A stretch of 64,000 bases of DNA from NCBI RefSeq assembly GCF_000504245.1, contig NZ_KI632509.1, positions 62,001-126,000 of the forward strand. Direction: 5' to 3'. A model generated the notes under the pieces. That model saw only the letters and a program-made list of their open reading frames with translations. It had not been told where the DNA came from and did not search any database. The DNA comes from Haloechinothrix halophila YIM 93223 (GTDB lineage: Bacteria; Actinomycetota; Actinomycetes; Mycobacteriales; Pseudonocardiaceae). Positions 26,381 to 38,335 of this stretch are shown here, one piece after another (position 1 is the first letter of the stretch; every line of letters starts with the position of its first letter). A program made the translations under genes and the position numbers.

Positions 26381-27672
26381 CGCGCCGCCCCTTCCGTCGT
26401 CGCGACCGGCATCTCCAGCCGGATTTCCGTGCCTTCGCCTTCGGCGGTGCGCAGCGTGCAGCTACCGCCATTGCGTTCCATCCTGCCCTTAATCGAGTGA
26501 GCGAGGCCATGCCGATCGGCCGACACGCTGTCCGGGTCGAAGCCCCTGCCCCTGTCACGCACGAACACCGACACCGTCGTCGGCTCCACCTCGGCGTAGA
26601 CGCTGATCTCCTCAACCCCGGCGTGTTTCGCGGCGTTGACCATCGCCTCCCGCGCAGCCTGCACCAGCGCGGTCAGCGCGGGGGTGAGGTCGGCGTCGCC
26701 GACGACGACGTGCTGCACCGAGACGGCGAAGGCGTCCTCCACCTCGCCTGCCGCTTCACCGAGCACGTCGGATAGCCGCGCCGCAGGGGCCTGGCCGTCG
26801 CCGCTGCTCCCGTCGTCAGCGCCATAACCAGCGGCACCATACAGCCAGGTGCGTAGTTGCCGCTCCTGACCGCGCGCCAGCCGGGCCACCTCCTTCGGCG
26901 ATTCCGATTGTCGCTGGATCAGCGCGAGCGTCTGCAATACCGAGTCGTGCAGGTGGGCGGCGATCTCGGCGCGCTCCTCCGTCCTGATCCTGACCGCGCG
27001 CTCCTCACCGAGGTCGCGCACCAGCCGCAGCCAGAACGGCACCGTCAGCACCGCGACCCCCACCAGCGTCGCGAACACCGCGAGCAGAGCGAACTGCACC
27101 TGGTCGAACGAGCCGCCGCGTAACGTGACGACACCGACGCCGGCGACGACCAGAGCGACGCCCGCCACGATCCGCACAACGGCGGGCCAGCCACCACCGC
27201 CGAGCACCGCCCCAACCGGGCCTGCCCGCCAGCGGCGTTGCTGCGACTCGTCCGCCTCCCGCCAGACGAGGACGGCGCCGATGAGCGCGAGCGCGAGTGG
27301 ACCGGTGATCCAGCCGCTGAAGTTGCCGGTCAGCGAGCTGCCGACGACGGCGAGGCCAATGCCGAGCGCGATCAGTCCAACCGCCTGCCGCCGTTCCTTG
27401 GCTGAGCCAGGGGCCTGTTCCGCTGCGCTGCGCTGCGGCACGAACACCCAGAGCAGCCCGTAGGCGAGGAACCCCGCGCCGCCGACGACGCAGAGCGCGG
27501 CGAACAGCATCCGCACCTTGAAGACGTCAACGCCGAGGTGGTCGGCGATGCCGCCGGCGACACCCGCGAGCACGCTCCCCCTGCGACGGGTCATCTTCGC
27601 TGACGACTCCGGCTCCGTTATCGCCGTTCCCGTCGCGCGCGCGGGAACCCGGACCCCTGCCGGTGCCGTCAC
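26377..27672 (-). CDS. Sensor histidine kinase with N-terminal PspC domain (LiaS-like)
   Basis: 431 residues from GTG at 27672 with GGGGGA 7 nt upstream; the frame is open to 27834 but the extra Arg/His-rich sequence looks non-native. A PspC domain at about residues 25-85 (GSVLAGVAGGIADHLGVDVF and GLLWVFVPQRS) carries the first membrane helices, and further helices follow to about 235. The dimerisation helix has the phospho-acceptor site AAHLHDSVLQTLALIQ (HisKA_3 type), and the ATPase domain has REAMVNAAKHAG (N box) and VRDRGRGFDPDSV (G box). It is paired with the LuxR-type regulator and divergent from another PspC gene. Confidence 0.92.
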   Translation of the reverse strand: MTAPAGVRVPARATGTAITEPESSAKMTRRRGSVLAGVAGGIADHLGVDVFKVRMLFAALCVVGGAGFLAYGLLWVFVPQRSAAEQAPGSAKERRQAVGLIALGIGLAVVGSSLTGNFSGWITGPLALALIGAVLVWREADESQQRRWRAGPVGAVLGGGGWPAVVRIVAGVALVVAGVGVVTLRGGSFDQVQFALLAVFATLVGVAVLTVPFWLRLVRDLGEERAVRIRTEERAEIAAHLHDSVLQTLALIQRQSESPKEVARLARGQERQLRTWLYGAAGYGADDGSSGDGQAPAARLSDVLGEAAGEVEDAFAVSVQHVVVGDADLTPALTALVQAAREAMVNAAKHAGVEEISVYAEVEPTTVSVFVRDRGRGFDPDSVSADRHGLAHSIKGRMERNGGSCTLRTAEGEGTEIRLEMPVATTEGAAR

Positions 27673-27931
27673 GATCATTCCCCCTGTAGTCGTCCCGGCC
27701 CCCCGGTCCCCGCGGCGTTCACGGACGCGCGCATGGCGGTGCTGCGAGCGATGTCGCCGCACGCTATGGCGCCGGAGCGAGTGGTGCCGTCTCGCTCCGG
27801 ACCGCGCTTCGTCCTGCACGTGAGTCATGCTCACACGTAGTGGCTGCGCTGCGCATCAGGGAAGGCCCTGAGAACGCAATTCAGGGTTGTTCCCGGATGT
27901 GCGTGACCCGCGTGCGACGCAGGATGAGCAC

Positions 27932-29341
27932 ATGACCCCACCAGCAGGCAACCGGCCATCGGCGCGGGACAGCATCGAGGACACGGCCAAGGATTTCTGG
28001 TCAACACGACCACGGCGGCCACGGCGCGGCAAGAAGCTCGCGGGTGTCGCGGCAGGCATCGGCAATCGGTACGGCATTGATCCCGTGCTCGTGCGGGTGG
28101 GCTTCGTGGTCGCGACGATCGTCGGCGGGTTCGGCATCCTGCTTTACCTGCTCGGCTGGCTGTTCCTCCCCGAAGAGGGCGATGAGGTCTCCGGCGCGGA
28201 GTCGCTGCTCGGCAAGGGCAGGAGCTCGATGTCACCCGGGCTGGCCATCGTGCTCGGGCTGGTGCTGTTCCCGGTAATGGCAGGCACGTTCAGCGGCAGC
28301 TGGCTAGACGGCGGCGGGTTCGTGTTGCTCGCGCTGTTCCTGGTGGGGCTCTACGCACTACACCGCAGTCGGGGCGATGCGAACCGGCCGCTACCGACGT
28401 CGGCCGCGGCGGGTCCGGCGACGTTCTTCGCCCACAGCGAGAACGACATGAGTGCGACCGACAGTGCGGCGGCCACAACGGCGCCTATCGACGCGACCAC
28501 GCCGCAAGCCACCGCCACCGCCGACACCACGCCTGGGACCACCGCCGCCGCGCCCGGCCCCGGCTACGGCGACATCCGCGGCACCGGCGCATCCGACGTC
28601 ACTGGGCCCAACGGGTGGGACCCGCTCGGCGCGGCGCCGCTCGGTTGGGACCTGCCAGGCGCGGACGCGCCACAACCTCCGCACGCTGCGGCGGCACCGA
28701 CCATGCCCATGGCACGCCCCCGGCCGAAGTCCCGGATCAGCTACGTCGCGGCGGGGTTGGCGCTGCTTACCGCGAGCGTCGGGCTGGCCCTTGGTGTCTC
28801 CGGCGTTGACTGGTTCACCGCGGCGCACGTCATCGGCCTCACCCTCGGCGTCCTCGGCGTAGGCATGGTGGCCGCGTCGTTCGCAGGCGCGGGTCGCGGC
28901 CTGGTACTGCTCGCCTTACCGTTGGCCGCCGTCGGTATCGCGCTGACCGCGATCCCGTTCGACCGGCTACCCGGCGGTGGGATCGGGGAGGTCAACGCCA
29001 CCCCGACGTCGCTGGCCGAGCTGGAGCCGGTGTACCAGCGCACGATGGGTGCGGTCCACCTCGACCTGACCCAGCTCGACGACGTCGACACCACCGACGA
29101 GCCGATCGAAACCGCGATCGACGTCGGCATGGGCGAAGCGGTCGTGGAGGTGCCCGCCGACGCGGACGTAACGTTCACCTGCGACGCCAACATGGGTGAG
29201 GTCAGCTGCCTCGGCAAAACCAGCGAAGGAATGGGCATGGCCCCGGTGTCCGGCACATCGGATGGCGAGGGTGAAGGCGGACAGCAGATCACCCTCGACG
29301 TCTCCACCATGATGGGATCGGTGGTGATCGAGCGTGGCTGA
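27932..29341 (+). CDS. PspC-domain membrane protein with LiaF-like C-terminal domain
   Basis: 469 residues from ATG at 27932 (AGGATGAG upstream; the frame is open to 27887). The PspC domain is at about residues 35-90 (KKLAGVAAGIGNRYGIDPVL, LLGWLFLPEEGDE). A low-complexity Ala/Thr/Pro linker follows, then about four membrane helices and a C-terminal domain (HLDLTQLDDVDTTDEPIETA, IDVGMGEAVVEVPADADVTF) with the repeated strands of LiaF / cell-wall-active-antibiotic response proteins. It diverges from the histidine kinase. LiaF-like proteins restrain the kinase in other systems; that role is inferred. Confidence 0.85.
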   Translation: MTPPAGNRPSARDSIEDTAKDFWSTRPRRPRRGKKLAGVAAGIGNRYGIDPVLVRVGFVVATIVGGFGILLYLLGWLFLPEEGDEVSGAESLLGKGRSSMSPGLAIVLGLVLFPVMAGTFSGSWLDGGGFVLLALFLVGLYALHRSRGDANRPLPTSAAAGPATFFAHSENDMSATDSAAATTAPIDATTPQATATADTTPGTTAAAPGPGYGDIRGTGASDVTGPNGWDPLGAAPLGWDLPGADAPQPPHAAAAPTMPMARPRPKSRISYVAAGLALLTASVGLALGVSGVDWFTAAHVIGLTLGVLGVGMVAASFAGAGRGLVLLALPLAAVGIALTAIPFDRLPGGGIGEVNATPTSLAELEPVYQRTMGAVHLDLTQLDDVDTTDEPIETAIDVGMGEAVVEVPADADVTFTCDANMGEVSCLGKTSEGMGMAPVSGTSDGEGEGGQQITLDVSTMMGSVVIERG

Positions 29342-29543
29342 CTCAACCAACCAGAGCACCCGCCGTGTCGACCTGTTCGCGCTGCTCAGCGGCATCGCGA
29401 CGCTGCTCGTCACGGGCTACATCCTCAGCGACGGCGCGTCGTGGCTGCCCGACATCGACCTGCGTTGGCTGCTGGCAGGTGCCGCTGCCGCTATCGGGAT
29501 CTCGCTGCTAGCCAGCTCGCTCGGCCGTAGCGATCCGCAATAG
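29334..29543 (+). CDS. Small two-helix membrane protein
   Basis: 69 residues from GTG at 29334, overlapping the PspC/LiaF-like gene by 8 nt. Two hydrophobic segments (LFALLSGIATLLVTGYIL and LRWLLAGAAAAIGISLLASS) are joined by a short loop with SWLPDIDL. Its overlap points to co-expression with the envelope-stress protein upstream. No domain name can be given with certainty. It is convergent with guaA. Confidence 0.7.
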   Translation: MADSTNQSTRRVDLFALLSGIATLLVTGYILSDGASWLPDIDLRWLLAGAAAAIGISLLASSLGRSDPQ

Positions 29544-29551
29544 CCGCCGCG

Positions 29552-31110
<1,559 letters not shown>

Positions 31111-31228
31111 CGGCGAACCTCCTGCGTACACGGCCTAGCCTCCATCATCCCAGGCGACGGCCGCCACACAGGGGGCGGGTTGGCGAGCACTGTCGACGTC
31201 TTGCTTCGGAGGCGCCGCACGCCACGAT

Positions 31229-31313
31229 GTTGATCTACTTCCTGCGCGCTGCGACCACGGGAACCGGACTTTTCGGGCACAGAATGTCCATATGGCGCAG
31301 GAAGTAGATCAAC
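31229..31313. repeat. 85-bp palindromic repeat element, copy 1
   Basis: Arms at 31226-31247 and 31295-31316 are a perfect 22-bp inverted repeat (GATGTTGATCTACTTCCTGC and complement), with a 47-bp centre. The 85-bp core from GTTGATC to GATCAAC aligns along its full length with copy 2 at 44489-44573: 28 of the first 30 positions match between the left arms. Confidence 0.88.
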
Positions 31314-31347
31314 ATCGCCTTCGGGCCGCCGTCAGCGGCTCCAGCGA

Positions 31348-31401
31348 GTGGATCTTGAGGCGTTGTGGTCGCGCGAGCAGCCAAAACGCCTCAAGATCCA
31401 C
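31348..31401. repeat. 54-bp hairpin element with perfect 17-bp arms
   Basis: GTGGATCTTGAGGCGTT (31348-31364) is perfectly repeated inverted at 31385-31401 around a 20-nt loop containing GTGGTCGCGCGAGCAG. It lies 74 bp past the GMC oxidoreductase stop and could act as its terminator, although no U-tract follows. Confidence 0.8.
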
Positions 31402-31441
31402 GCCGAACGTCGGGTGCCAGGGCCGAACGTCGGACGCCAGG
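31402..31441. repeat. Two tandem 20-bp units
   Basis: Units at 31402-31421 and 31422-31441 differ at two positions. The core GAACGTCGGAC is also found in one version of the 21-bp perM repeat, so they may belong to the same family. Confidence 0.7.
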
Positions 31442-31474
31442 GTGCAGATCGGGCACCGGCAGGACTGGGCGTCC

Positions 31475-33190
31475 TCAGCGCACCTCGGTGATCGGCAGCC
31501 GCAGCGCGCCGGGCGCCTCGGCTGGCACCGCGGGCGACACCGGCGCGACGGGCTTGATGCGCCGATAGCCGTCCGACTGTGTCGGGCGCGGGTCTGCCTC
31601 GCCCTTGTTCGGCCAGAACGACATCGCCCGCTCGGCCTGCGCGGTGATCGTCAGTGACGGGTTCACACCCAGGTTCGCGGTGATCGCCGCACCGTCCACC
31701 ACGGACACGCCCGGATAGTTGAACACCCGGTGGTACGGGTCGATCACGCCGTCAGCTTCCTTGTCGCCGATCGCGCACCCCCCGATGAAGTGCGCGGTCA
31801 GCGGGATGTTGAACAGTTCGCTCCAGGTGCTGCCCGCGATGCCATCGATATACTTCGCGGCGAGTTGGTTGGCGTCGTAGCCCGACTTGATGAACGTCGG
31901 GTTCGGCACGCCGTGGCCCTGCTTCGACGTGTATTTCCGCCGTCCGAACAGGCCCTTCTTGGTGTACGTCGTGATCGAGTTGTCCAGGCTCTGCATCACG
32001 AGCAAGATCATCGTCCGCTCGCTCCAGCGGTAGGTGCGCAGCAGCTTCGCGGTGGTGACCGGGTTGCGGGCGAGAAAGCTGAAGAACTGCCGCAGCCGCG
32101 AGGTCTTCTGCGTGGCGTCGGTGGCCAGCGTTTGCAGCAGGCCCATGGCGTTGCTGCCCTTGCCGTACCGCACCGGCTCGATGTGGGTGATCTCGTCGGG
32201 GTGAATGGACGACGTGATCGCCACACCGGTGCTGAAGTCGCGCTCCGGGTCCACTGTCATGCGCGACGACCCGATGATCGCCTCGGAGTTCGTTCTGGTC
32301 AGCACGCCGAGCTTCGACGAGAGCTTCGGCAGTGTGCCGGTGTCGCGCATCTGGTGCAGCAGCTTCTGCGTGCCCCAGGTGCCCGCCGCGAGCACCACCT
32401 TGCCCGCCGTCAGCGTGTGGCGGAACTGGCGCGAGTGCTTGCCGGTCTTGCGGATGTCGACTTCGTACGAGCCGTCGCCGCGTGGGCGCAGCGCGGTCAC
32501 CGTCGTCATCGGGATGACCTTCGCGCCGTTCTTCTCCGCGAGGTACAGGTAGTTCTTGACCAGCGTGTTCTTCGCGTTGTGACGGCAGCCGGTCATGCAG
32601 CTGCCGCACTCGACGCAGCCGGTGCGCTCCGGGCCCTCGCCGCCGAAGTACGGGTCGGCCGCCGTCTTGCCCTTCTCGCCGAAGTACACGCCGACGGGCG
32701 TCGGGTGGTAGCTGTCGGAGATGCCCATGTCGGCCGCCACCTTGCGCATGACCTCGTCGTGCGGGGTGTCCAGCGGGCAGGTGACTACGCCGAGCATCCG
32801 GCTGGCCTGGTCGTAGTGCGGCGCGAGCTCGTCCTCCCAGTCCGTGATGTGGGACCACTGCTTGTCCTGGTAGAACGGCTTGAGCGGCCGGTACAGCGTG
32901 TTCGCGTACACCAGCGAGCCACCGCCGACGCCGGATCCGGCCAAGATCATGCAGTCCCGCAGCATGTGGATCCGCTGGATGCCGTAGCAGCCCAGCTCGG
33001 GCGCCCACAGAAACTTGCGGAGATCCCAGGACGTCTTGGCGAACTCGTCGTCGGTGAACCTGCGCCCCGCCTCGATCACGGCTACCCGGTAGCCCTTCTC
33101 GGTCAGCCGGAGCGCGGCCACACTGCCGCCGAATCCAGAGCCAACGATGATGACGTCGTAGTCAGGCTCGTTCGTGTTACGCGCAGTCAC
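31475..33190 (-). CDS. choD: GMC-family FAD oxidoreductase (ChoD/cholesterol oxidase-like)
   Basis: 571 residues. The N-terminal FAD-binding motif is YDVIIVGSGFGGSVAALRLT, followed by VIEAGRRF. Also seen are GSGVGGGSLVYANTLYRP and a Cys-rich segment GCVECGSCMTGCRHNAKNTL that is typical of the Rv3409c (ChoD) group. The C-terminal GMC motif ends GVSVVDGAAITANLGVNPSL. Rv3409c was named cholesterol oxidase by similarity, but the true substrate in non-pathogens is not established. It is the third gene of the guaB-guaB3 operon (gap of 56 bp), a linkage conserved across actinomycetes. Confidence 0.87.
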   Translation of the reverse strand: MTARNTNEPDYDVIIVGSGFGGSVAALRLTEKGYRVAVIEAGRRFTDDEFAKTSWDLRKFLWAPELGCYGIQRIHMLRDCMILAGSGVGGGSLVYANTLYRPLKPFYQDKQWSHITDWEDELAPHYDQASRMLGVVTCPLDTPHDEVMRKVAADMGISDSYHPTPVGVYFGEKGKTAADPYFGGEGPERTGCVECGSCMTGCRHNAKNTLVKNYLYLAEKNGAKVIPMTTVTALRPRGDGSYEVDIRKTGKHSRQFRHTLTAGKVVLAAGTWGTQKLLHQMRDTGTLPKLSSKLGVLTRTNSEAIIGSSRMTVDPERDFSTGVAITSSIHPDEITHIEPVRYGKGSNAMGLLQTLATDATQKTSRLRQFFSFLARNPVTTAKLLRTYRWSERTMILLVMQSLDNSITTYTKKGLFGRRKYTSKQGHGVPNPTFIKSGYDANQLAAKYIDGIAGSTWSELFNIPLTAHFIGGCAIGDKEADGVIDPYHRVFNYPGVSVVDGAAITANLGVNPSLTITAQAERAMSFWPNKGEADPRPTQSDGYRRIKPVAPVSPAVPAEAPGALRLPITEVR

Positions 33191-33246
33191 ACCGACCAGG
33201 ATAACCCGCTCGGCGTAGTCCTGACCAGAGGTAAGTTACCGGCGAG

Positions 33247-34383
33247 TCATCGCCGGACGTTCAGCCCGACCTTCTGGAACTCCTTGAGATCGGAGTAGCC
33301 CGTCTTCGCCATGGCACGGCGCAGCGCACCGAACAGGTTGATGGTGCCGTCGGCGTCGGACGACGGGCCGTAGAGCAACGTCTTGAGGTCGACCTCGTGG
33401 TCCGGCCCCGCGGCGACCCGCGAACGCGGCAACGAAGGGTGCGCGGCGGCCGACGTCCAGTACAGCCCCTGACCTGGCACCTCAGCGGCCGCGGAGAGCG
33501 GCGCGCCGAGCATCACGGCGTCCGCGCCGCAGGCGACGGCCTTGGCCAAGTCACCGCTGCAGGACACCCCGCCGTCTGCGAGCACGTGCACGTACCGGCC
33601 GCCGGTCTCGTCAAGGTAGTCGCGGCGCGCGGCGGCCGCGTCGATGATCGCGGTTGCCATCGGCACCCCGATGCCGAGCACCCGGTCGGTGGTGGTGACG
33701 CCCGGCGAGTAGCCGTGCCCGACGATCACACCAGCCGCACCGGTGCGCATCAGGTGCATCGCGGTGCGGTAGTCGCTCACACCACCGGCGACGACAGGCA
33801 CGTCCAGTTCGGAAATGAACTCCTTCAGGTTGAGCGGCTGCTCGCCGTCCTTGGAGACGTGTTCCGCCGAGACGATCGTGCCCTGCACGACGAGCACCTC
33901 GACACCGGCCGCGAGCAAGTCAGGCGTCAGCTCGGCCGCGTGCTGCGGGCTCACCCGCGCCGCGACCGTCACGCCTGCCTCGCGCACCTTCTTGATCGCC
34001 TCGGCGATCAGCTCCATCCGCAGCGGCGCCGCGTGCAGCGTCTGCAACCTGCGGACGATCGCGTCAGCGTCGTCGACGTCATCGGCGGCCGCGATGACCG
34101 AGTCCAGCGCTTCCTCGACATTGCTGTGCCGCGCCCACAGGCCCTCGGCGTTCAGCACACCGAGTCCGCCAAGCTCTCCGATGGAGATAGCGGTCGACGG
34201 CGACACGATCGCGTCGGTCGGATGCGTCACCAACGGCAGGTCGAACCGGTAGGCGTCGATCTGCCACGCGGTCGACACGATCTTGGACGACCGGGTGCGG
34301 CGCGACGTCACGATCTCGATGTCGTCGAGGTCATACGCACGGCGCGCGGTGCGCCCCATGCCGATCTCAACCATGTCCCGCAC
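33247..34383 (-). CDS. guaB3: GuaB3, IMP dehydrogenase-related protein
   Basis: 378 residues. The IMPDH-like TIM barrel lacks the CBS pair. It begins VEIGMGRTARRAYDLDDIEI, then TAWQIDAYRFDLPLVTHPTD, GVLNAEGLWARHSNVEEALD, and VHVLADGGVSCSGDLAKAVA as the phosphate site. GuaB3 is an actinobacterial and cyanobacterial paralogue of IMP dehydrogenase; some cyanobacterial members act as GMP reductase, so the activity here is unsettled. GTG at 34383 (GAAGGGAC 7 nt upstream) is taken as start; an ATG three codons later is possible. It lies 65 bp after guaB on the same strand. Confidence 0.93.
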   Translation of the reverse strand: MRDMVEIGMGRTARRAYDLDDIEIVTSRRTRSSKIVSTAWQIDAYRFDLPLVTHPTDAIVSPSTAISIGELGGLGVLNAEGLWARHSNVEEALDSVIAAADDVDDADAIVRRLQTLHAAPLRMELIAEAIKKVREAGVTVAARVSPQHAAELTPDLLAAGVEVLVVQGTIVSAEHVSKDGEQPLNLKEFISELDVPVVAGGVSDYRTAMHLMRTGAAGVIVGHGYSPGVTTTDRVLGIGVPMATAIIDAAAARRDYLDETGGRYVHVLADGGVSCSGDLAKAVACGADAVMLGAPLSAAAEVPGQGLYWTSAAAHPSLPRSRVAAGPDHEVDLKTLLYGPSSDADGTINLFGALRRAMAKTGYSDLKEFQKVGLNVRR

Positions 34384-34448
34384 GTGAAAGTCCCTTCGCT
34401 CGGCGACTGGCTCGCCAACGAACGCAGCCTAACTGGCCGCCGAATCGC

Positions 34449-36544
<2,096 letters not shown>

Positions 36545-36570
36545 CGCGACGCTGACGTCGCCTCGCTGAC

Positions 36571-36639
36571 GTCACCTCAACGACGTCGTCTCAGTCACCT
36601 CAACGACGTCGTCTCAGTCACCTCAACGACGTCGTCTCA
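36571..36639. repeat. Three perfect 23-bp tandem repeats
   Basis: The unit, starting GTCACCTCAACGACGTCG, occurs at 36571-36593, 36594-36616 and 36617-36639 without any mismatch. It fills most of the gap between the convergent DUF5319 and rsdA genes. Confidence 0.95.
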
Positions 36640-36665
36640 ACCGGCGTTCGCTCGTCACGCCGGTG

Positions 36666-37577
36666 TCAGCCGACCGGCTCCGACTGCGATTCGACCTCGG
36701 AGCCGGAGTCCGACGTGCTGTTGTCGTCGGACTCAGCTGAGGTGTTGTCGCTGGTCGAGCTACGACTCGTCGTCGTGCTCGACGGCGACTCGCTAGGGTC
36801 CGACTGCTCACTCGGGGAACTGCTCGGCGAGGTCGACTCGCTCTCGTCCGGTGGGGGGTTGATCAACGGTGGCTCCGACGTGGTGGACGACGTCTCGGAG
36901 GACGTCGAGGTCGAGGACGATGTGCTCTCGCTCGGCGAGGTCGTCTCCTCGTCGTCGGCGGGGGTGCCGTCACTTTCCCTGAGCTGCGTCATCAGCTCAT
37001 TGTGTTCGCGGCTCAGCCCGTCGTGGTTTTCCTCCTCGCGGACCGAATCCAGACTGGCGCGGGCTTTGTCGAGCGCGTCACGCGCGGTGTCGAGTTCGCC
37101 ATCGTCTATGGCCTCGCGCGCCCGGTTGAACTCGGCCTTGACCTCGAAGGACGCCTCGACCGAGTTCGCCCTCTCCGCGTAGAGCACCTGGGTCAGTCCC
37201 CACAGCGTGTCGCCTGGCACGGCGTCACGGGCGGCCACACTGGCGCCGCCGAACGCGATGACGAGTACCGACGCCGCCGCGGCGATGGGCACGAGCAGCC
37301 TGCGCCTGCGATCGCCGCGCTCACCCTTCTGGTCGGCGGCAGTGGCCTTGATGGTGTTGACGGCCGAGTCGACACTGACGAGCTCCGGCATCGGCTCGCC
37401 GTCGACCTCCCTGCTCCACGACAGCAGCAGGGCATTGAGCTCGGCCCCGCCAAGCTCGTCAGCCAGTTTCGGATCAGCACCGCCGAGGGCATCGAGCAGC
37501 GCGTCGTCCGCCCGCACCTGGGATAGATCGACATCGGCGTGATCGCGATCATCATCGCGACCGAAGCTCGTCGACAC
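36666..37577 (-). CDS. rsdA: Anti-sigma-D factor RsdA
   Basis: 303 residues. The cytoplasmic N-terminus (DLSQVRADDALLDALGG and ELGGAELNALLLSWSREVDG) matches the SigD-binding anti-sigma domain of RsdA. One membrane helix (LLVPIAAAASVLVIAFGGAS, about residues 89-108) follows, then a DUF5667-like helical part (VPGDTLWGLTQVLYAERANS) and a long Ser/Thr/Glu-rich extracellular tail of about 100 residues. RsdA holds SigD at the membrane until proteolysis. The start is directly behind the sigD stop with GGAGG inside sigD, so the two are coupled. Confidence 0.9.
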   Translation of the reverse strand: MSTSFGRDDDRDHADVDLSQVRADDALLDALGGADPKLADELGGAELNALLLSWSREVDGEPMPELVSVDSAVNTIKATAADQKGERGDRRRRLLVPIAAAASVLVIAFGGASVAARDAVPGDTLWGLTQVLYAERANSVEASFEVKAEFNRAREAIDDGELDTARDALDKARASLDSVREEENHDGLSREHNELMTQLRESDGTPADDEETTSPSESTSSSTSTSSETSSTTSEPPLINPPPDESESTSPSSSPSEQSDPSESPSSTTTSRSSTSDNTSAESDDNSTSDSGSEVESQSEPVG

Positions 37578-38150
37578 TCAGACCACCTCCTCAGCGGCCA
37601 GCGCCTTCCGCAGCCGCGCCAGCGCACGATGCTGGGCAACCCGGACGGCGCCGGGCGTCGAACCAACCGCCTCGGCTGCTTCCTCGGCGGAGAGCCCGAC
37701 CACGACGCGCAACACCACGATCTCACGCTGCTTCTCAGGCAGGACCTGCAGCAGCCGTGACATCCGCTCGTTCAGCTCACCCTGCAGCGCGTGCTGCTCG
37801 GGACCGATGTCGTTCTCGACCTCATCGGGTACTTCCGAAACCGGTTCGGACCGATTCCGCGCGGCCGACCGATGCGCGTCAGCAACCTTGTGCTGAGCGA
37901 TCCCGTAGACGAACGCGAGAAAAGGGCGCCCCTGATCTCGGTACGAAGGCAACGCCGTTAGCACCGCGAGACACACCTCCTGCGCGACGTCATCCGCCGA
38001 GGCGAACGATCGCTCTTGCCTGCCGACACGAGCGCGGCAATACCGCACTACCAGTGGACGGATAGCAGCGAGCAGCCGCTCGACTGCATGAGGCTCACCC
38101 TCTACAGCGGCGGCGACTGACTCGTCCAGTCCGTCCCCCATATTGGCCAT
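37578..38150 (-). CDS. sigD: ECF sigma factor SigD (ShbA-like)
   Basis: 190 residues from ATG at 38150 (MANMGDGLDESVAAAVEG); the frame is open to 38294, but that part would include the promoter region. Region 2 contains YCRARVGRQERSFASADDVA and QEVCLAVLTALPSYRDQGRP, and region 4 contains LPEKQREIVVLRVVVGLSAE and GSTPGAVRVAQHRALARLRK. It corresponds to M. tuberculosis SigD and Streptomyces ShbA, which in the latter drives the housekeeping sigma gene. It is followed at once by its anti-sigma factor. The neighbouring bldM-like gene is separated by a terminator. Confidence 0.9.
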   Translation of the reverse strand: MANMGDGLDESVAAAVEGEPHAVERLLAAIRPLVVRYCRARVGRQERSFASADDVAQEVCLAVLTALPSYRDQGRPFLAFVYGIAQHKVADAHRSAARNRSEPVSEVPDEVENDIGPEQHALQGELNERMSRLLQVLPEKQREIVVLRVVVGLSAEEAAEAVGSTPGAVRVAQHRALARLRKALAAEEVV

Positions 38151-38280
38151 CGCAGACAATGGTTCTGGTGTTACTCCTAGGCGGACAAAGAGTACAGCGC
38201 GCGACCGTTTGGCGGTCACTCGCGCCGGTGACCACCGTACCTGGCGGCACCGACGAGCGAACGTTACCCCAGCCAAAGCA

Positions 38281-38310
38281 AAGGGTCCCGCCACATTTGG
38301 CGGGACCCTT
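38281..38310 (-). terminator. Terminator of the bldM-like gene
   Basis: A perfect 13-bp stem (AAGGGTCCCGCCA and its complement) with a 4-nt loop lies 26 bp past the bldM-like stop. On the minus strand it is followed by TGCTTTGG, a weak U-tract. It separates the gene from sigD. Confidence 0.82.
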
Positions 38311-38335
38311 CGATGACTAAGCCATCAACGGTGAT

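Larger units (their letters stand above)
31111..31474. other. Intergenic region between guaA and the GMC oxidoreductase gene, rich in inverted repeats
   Basis: No gene is seen in these 364 bp. They hold the 85-bp palindromic element (31229-31313), a 54-bp hairpin (31348-31401) and two 20-bp tandem units (31402-31441), each described separately. The guaA promoter must lie within about 115 bp of its start. Confidence 0.8.

Noticed and set aside
36571-36639. CRISPR-like look of the short tandem repeats (also at 61480 and 10313)
   Set aside because: The units directly abut without unique spacers, and there are no cas genes, so they are plain tandem repeats.
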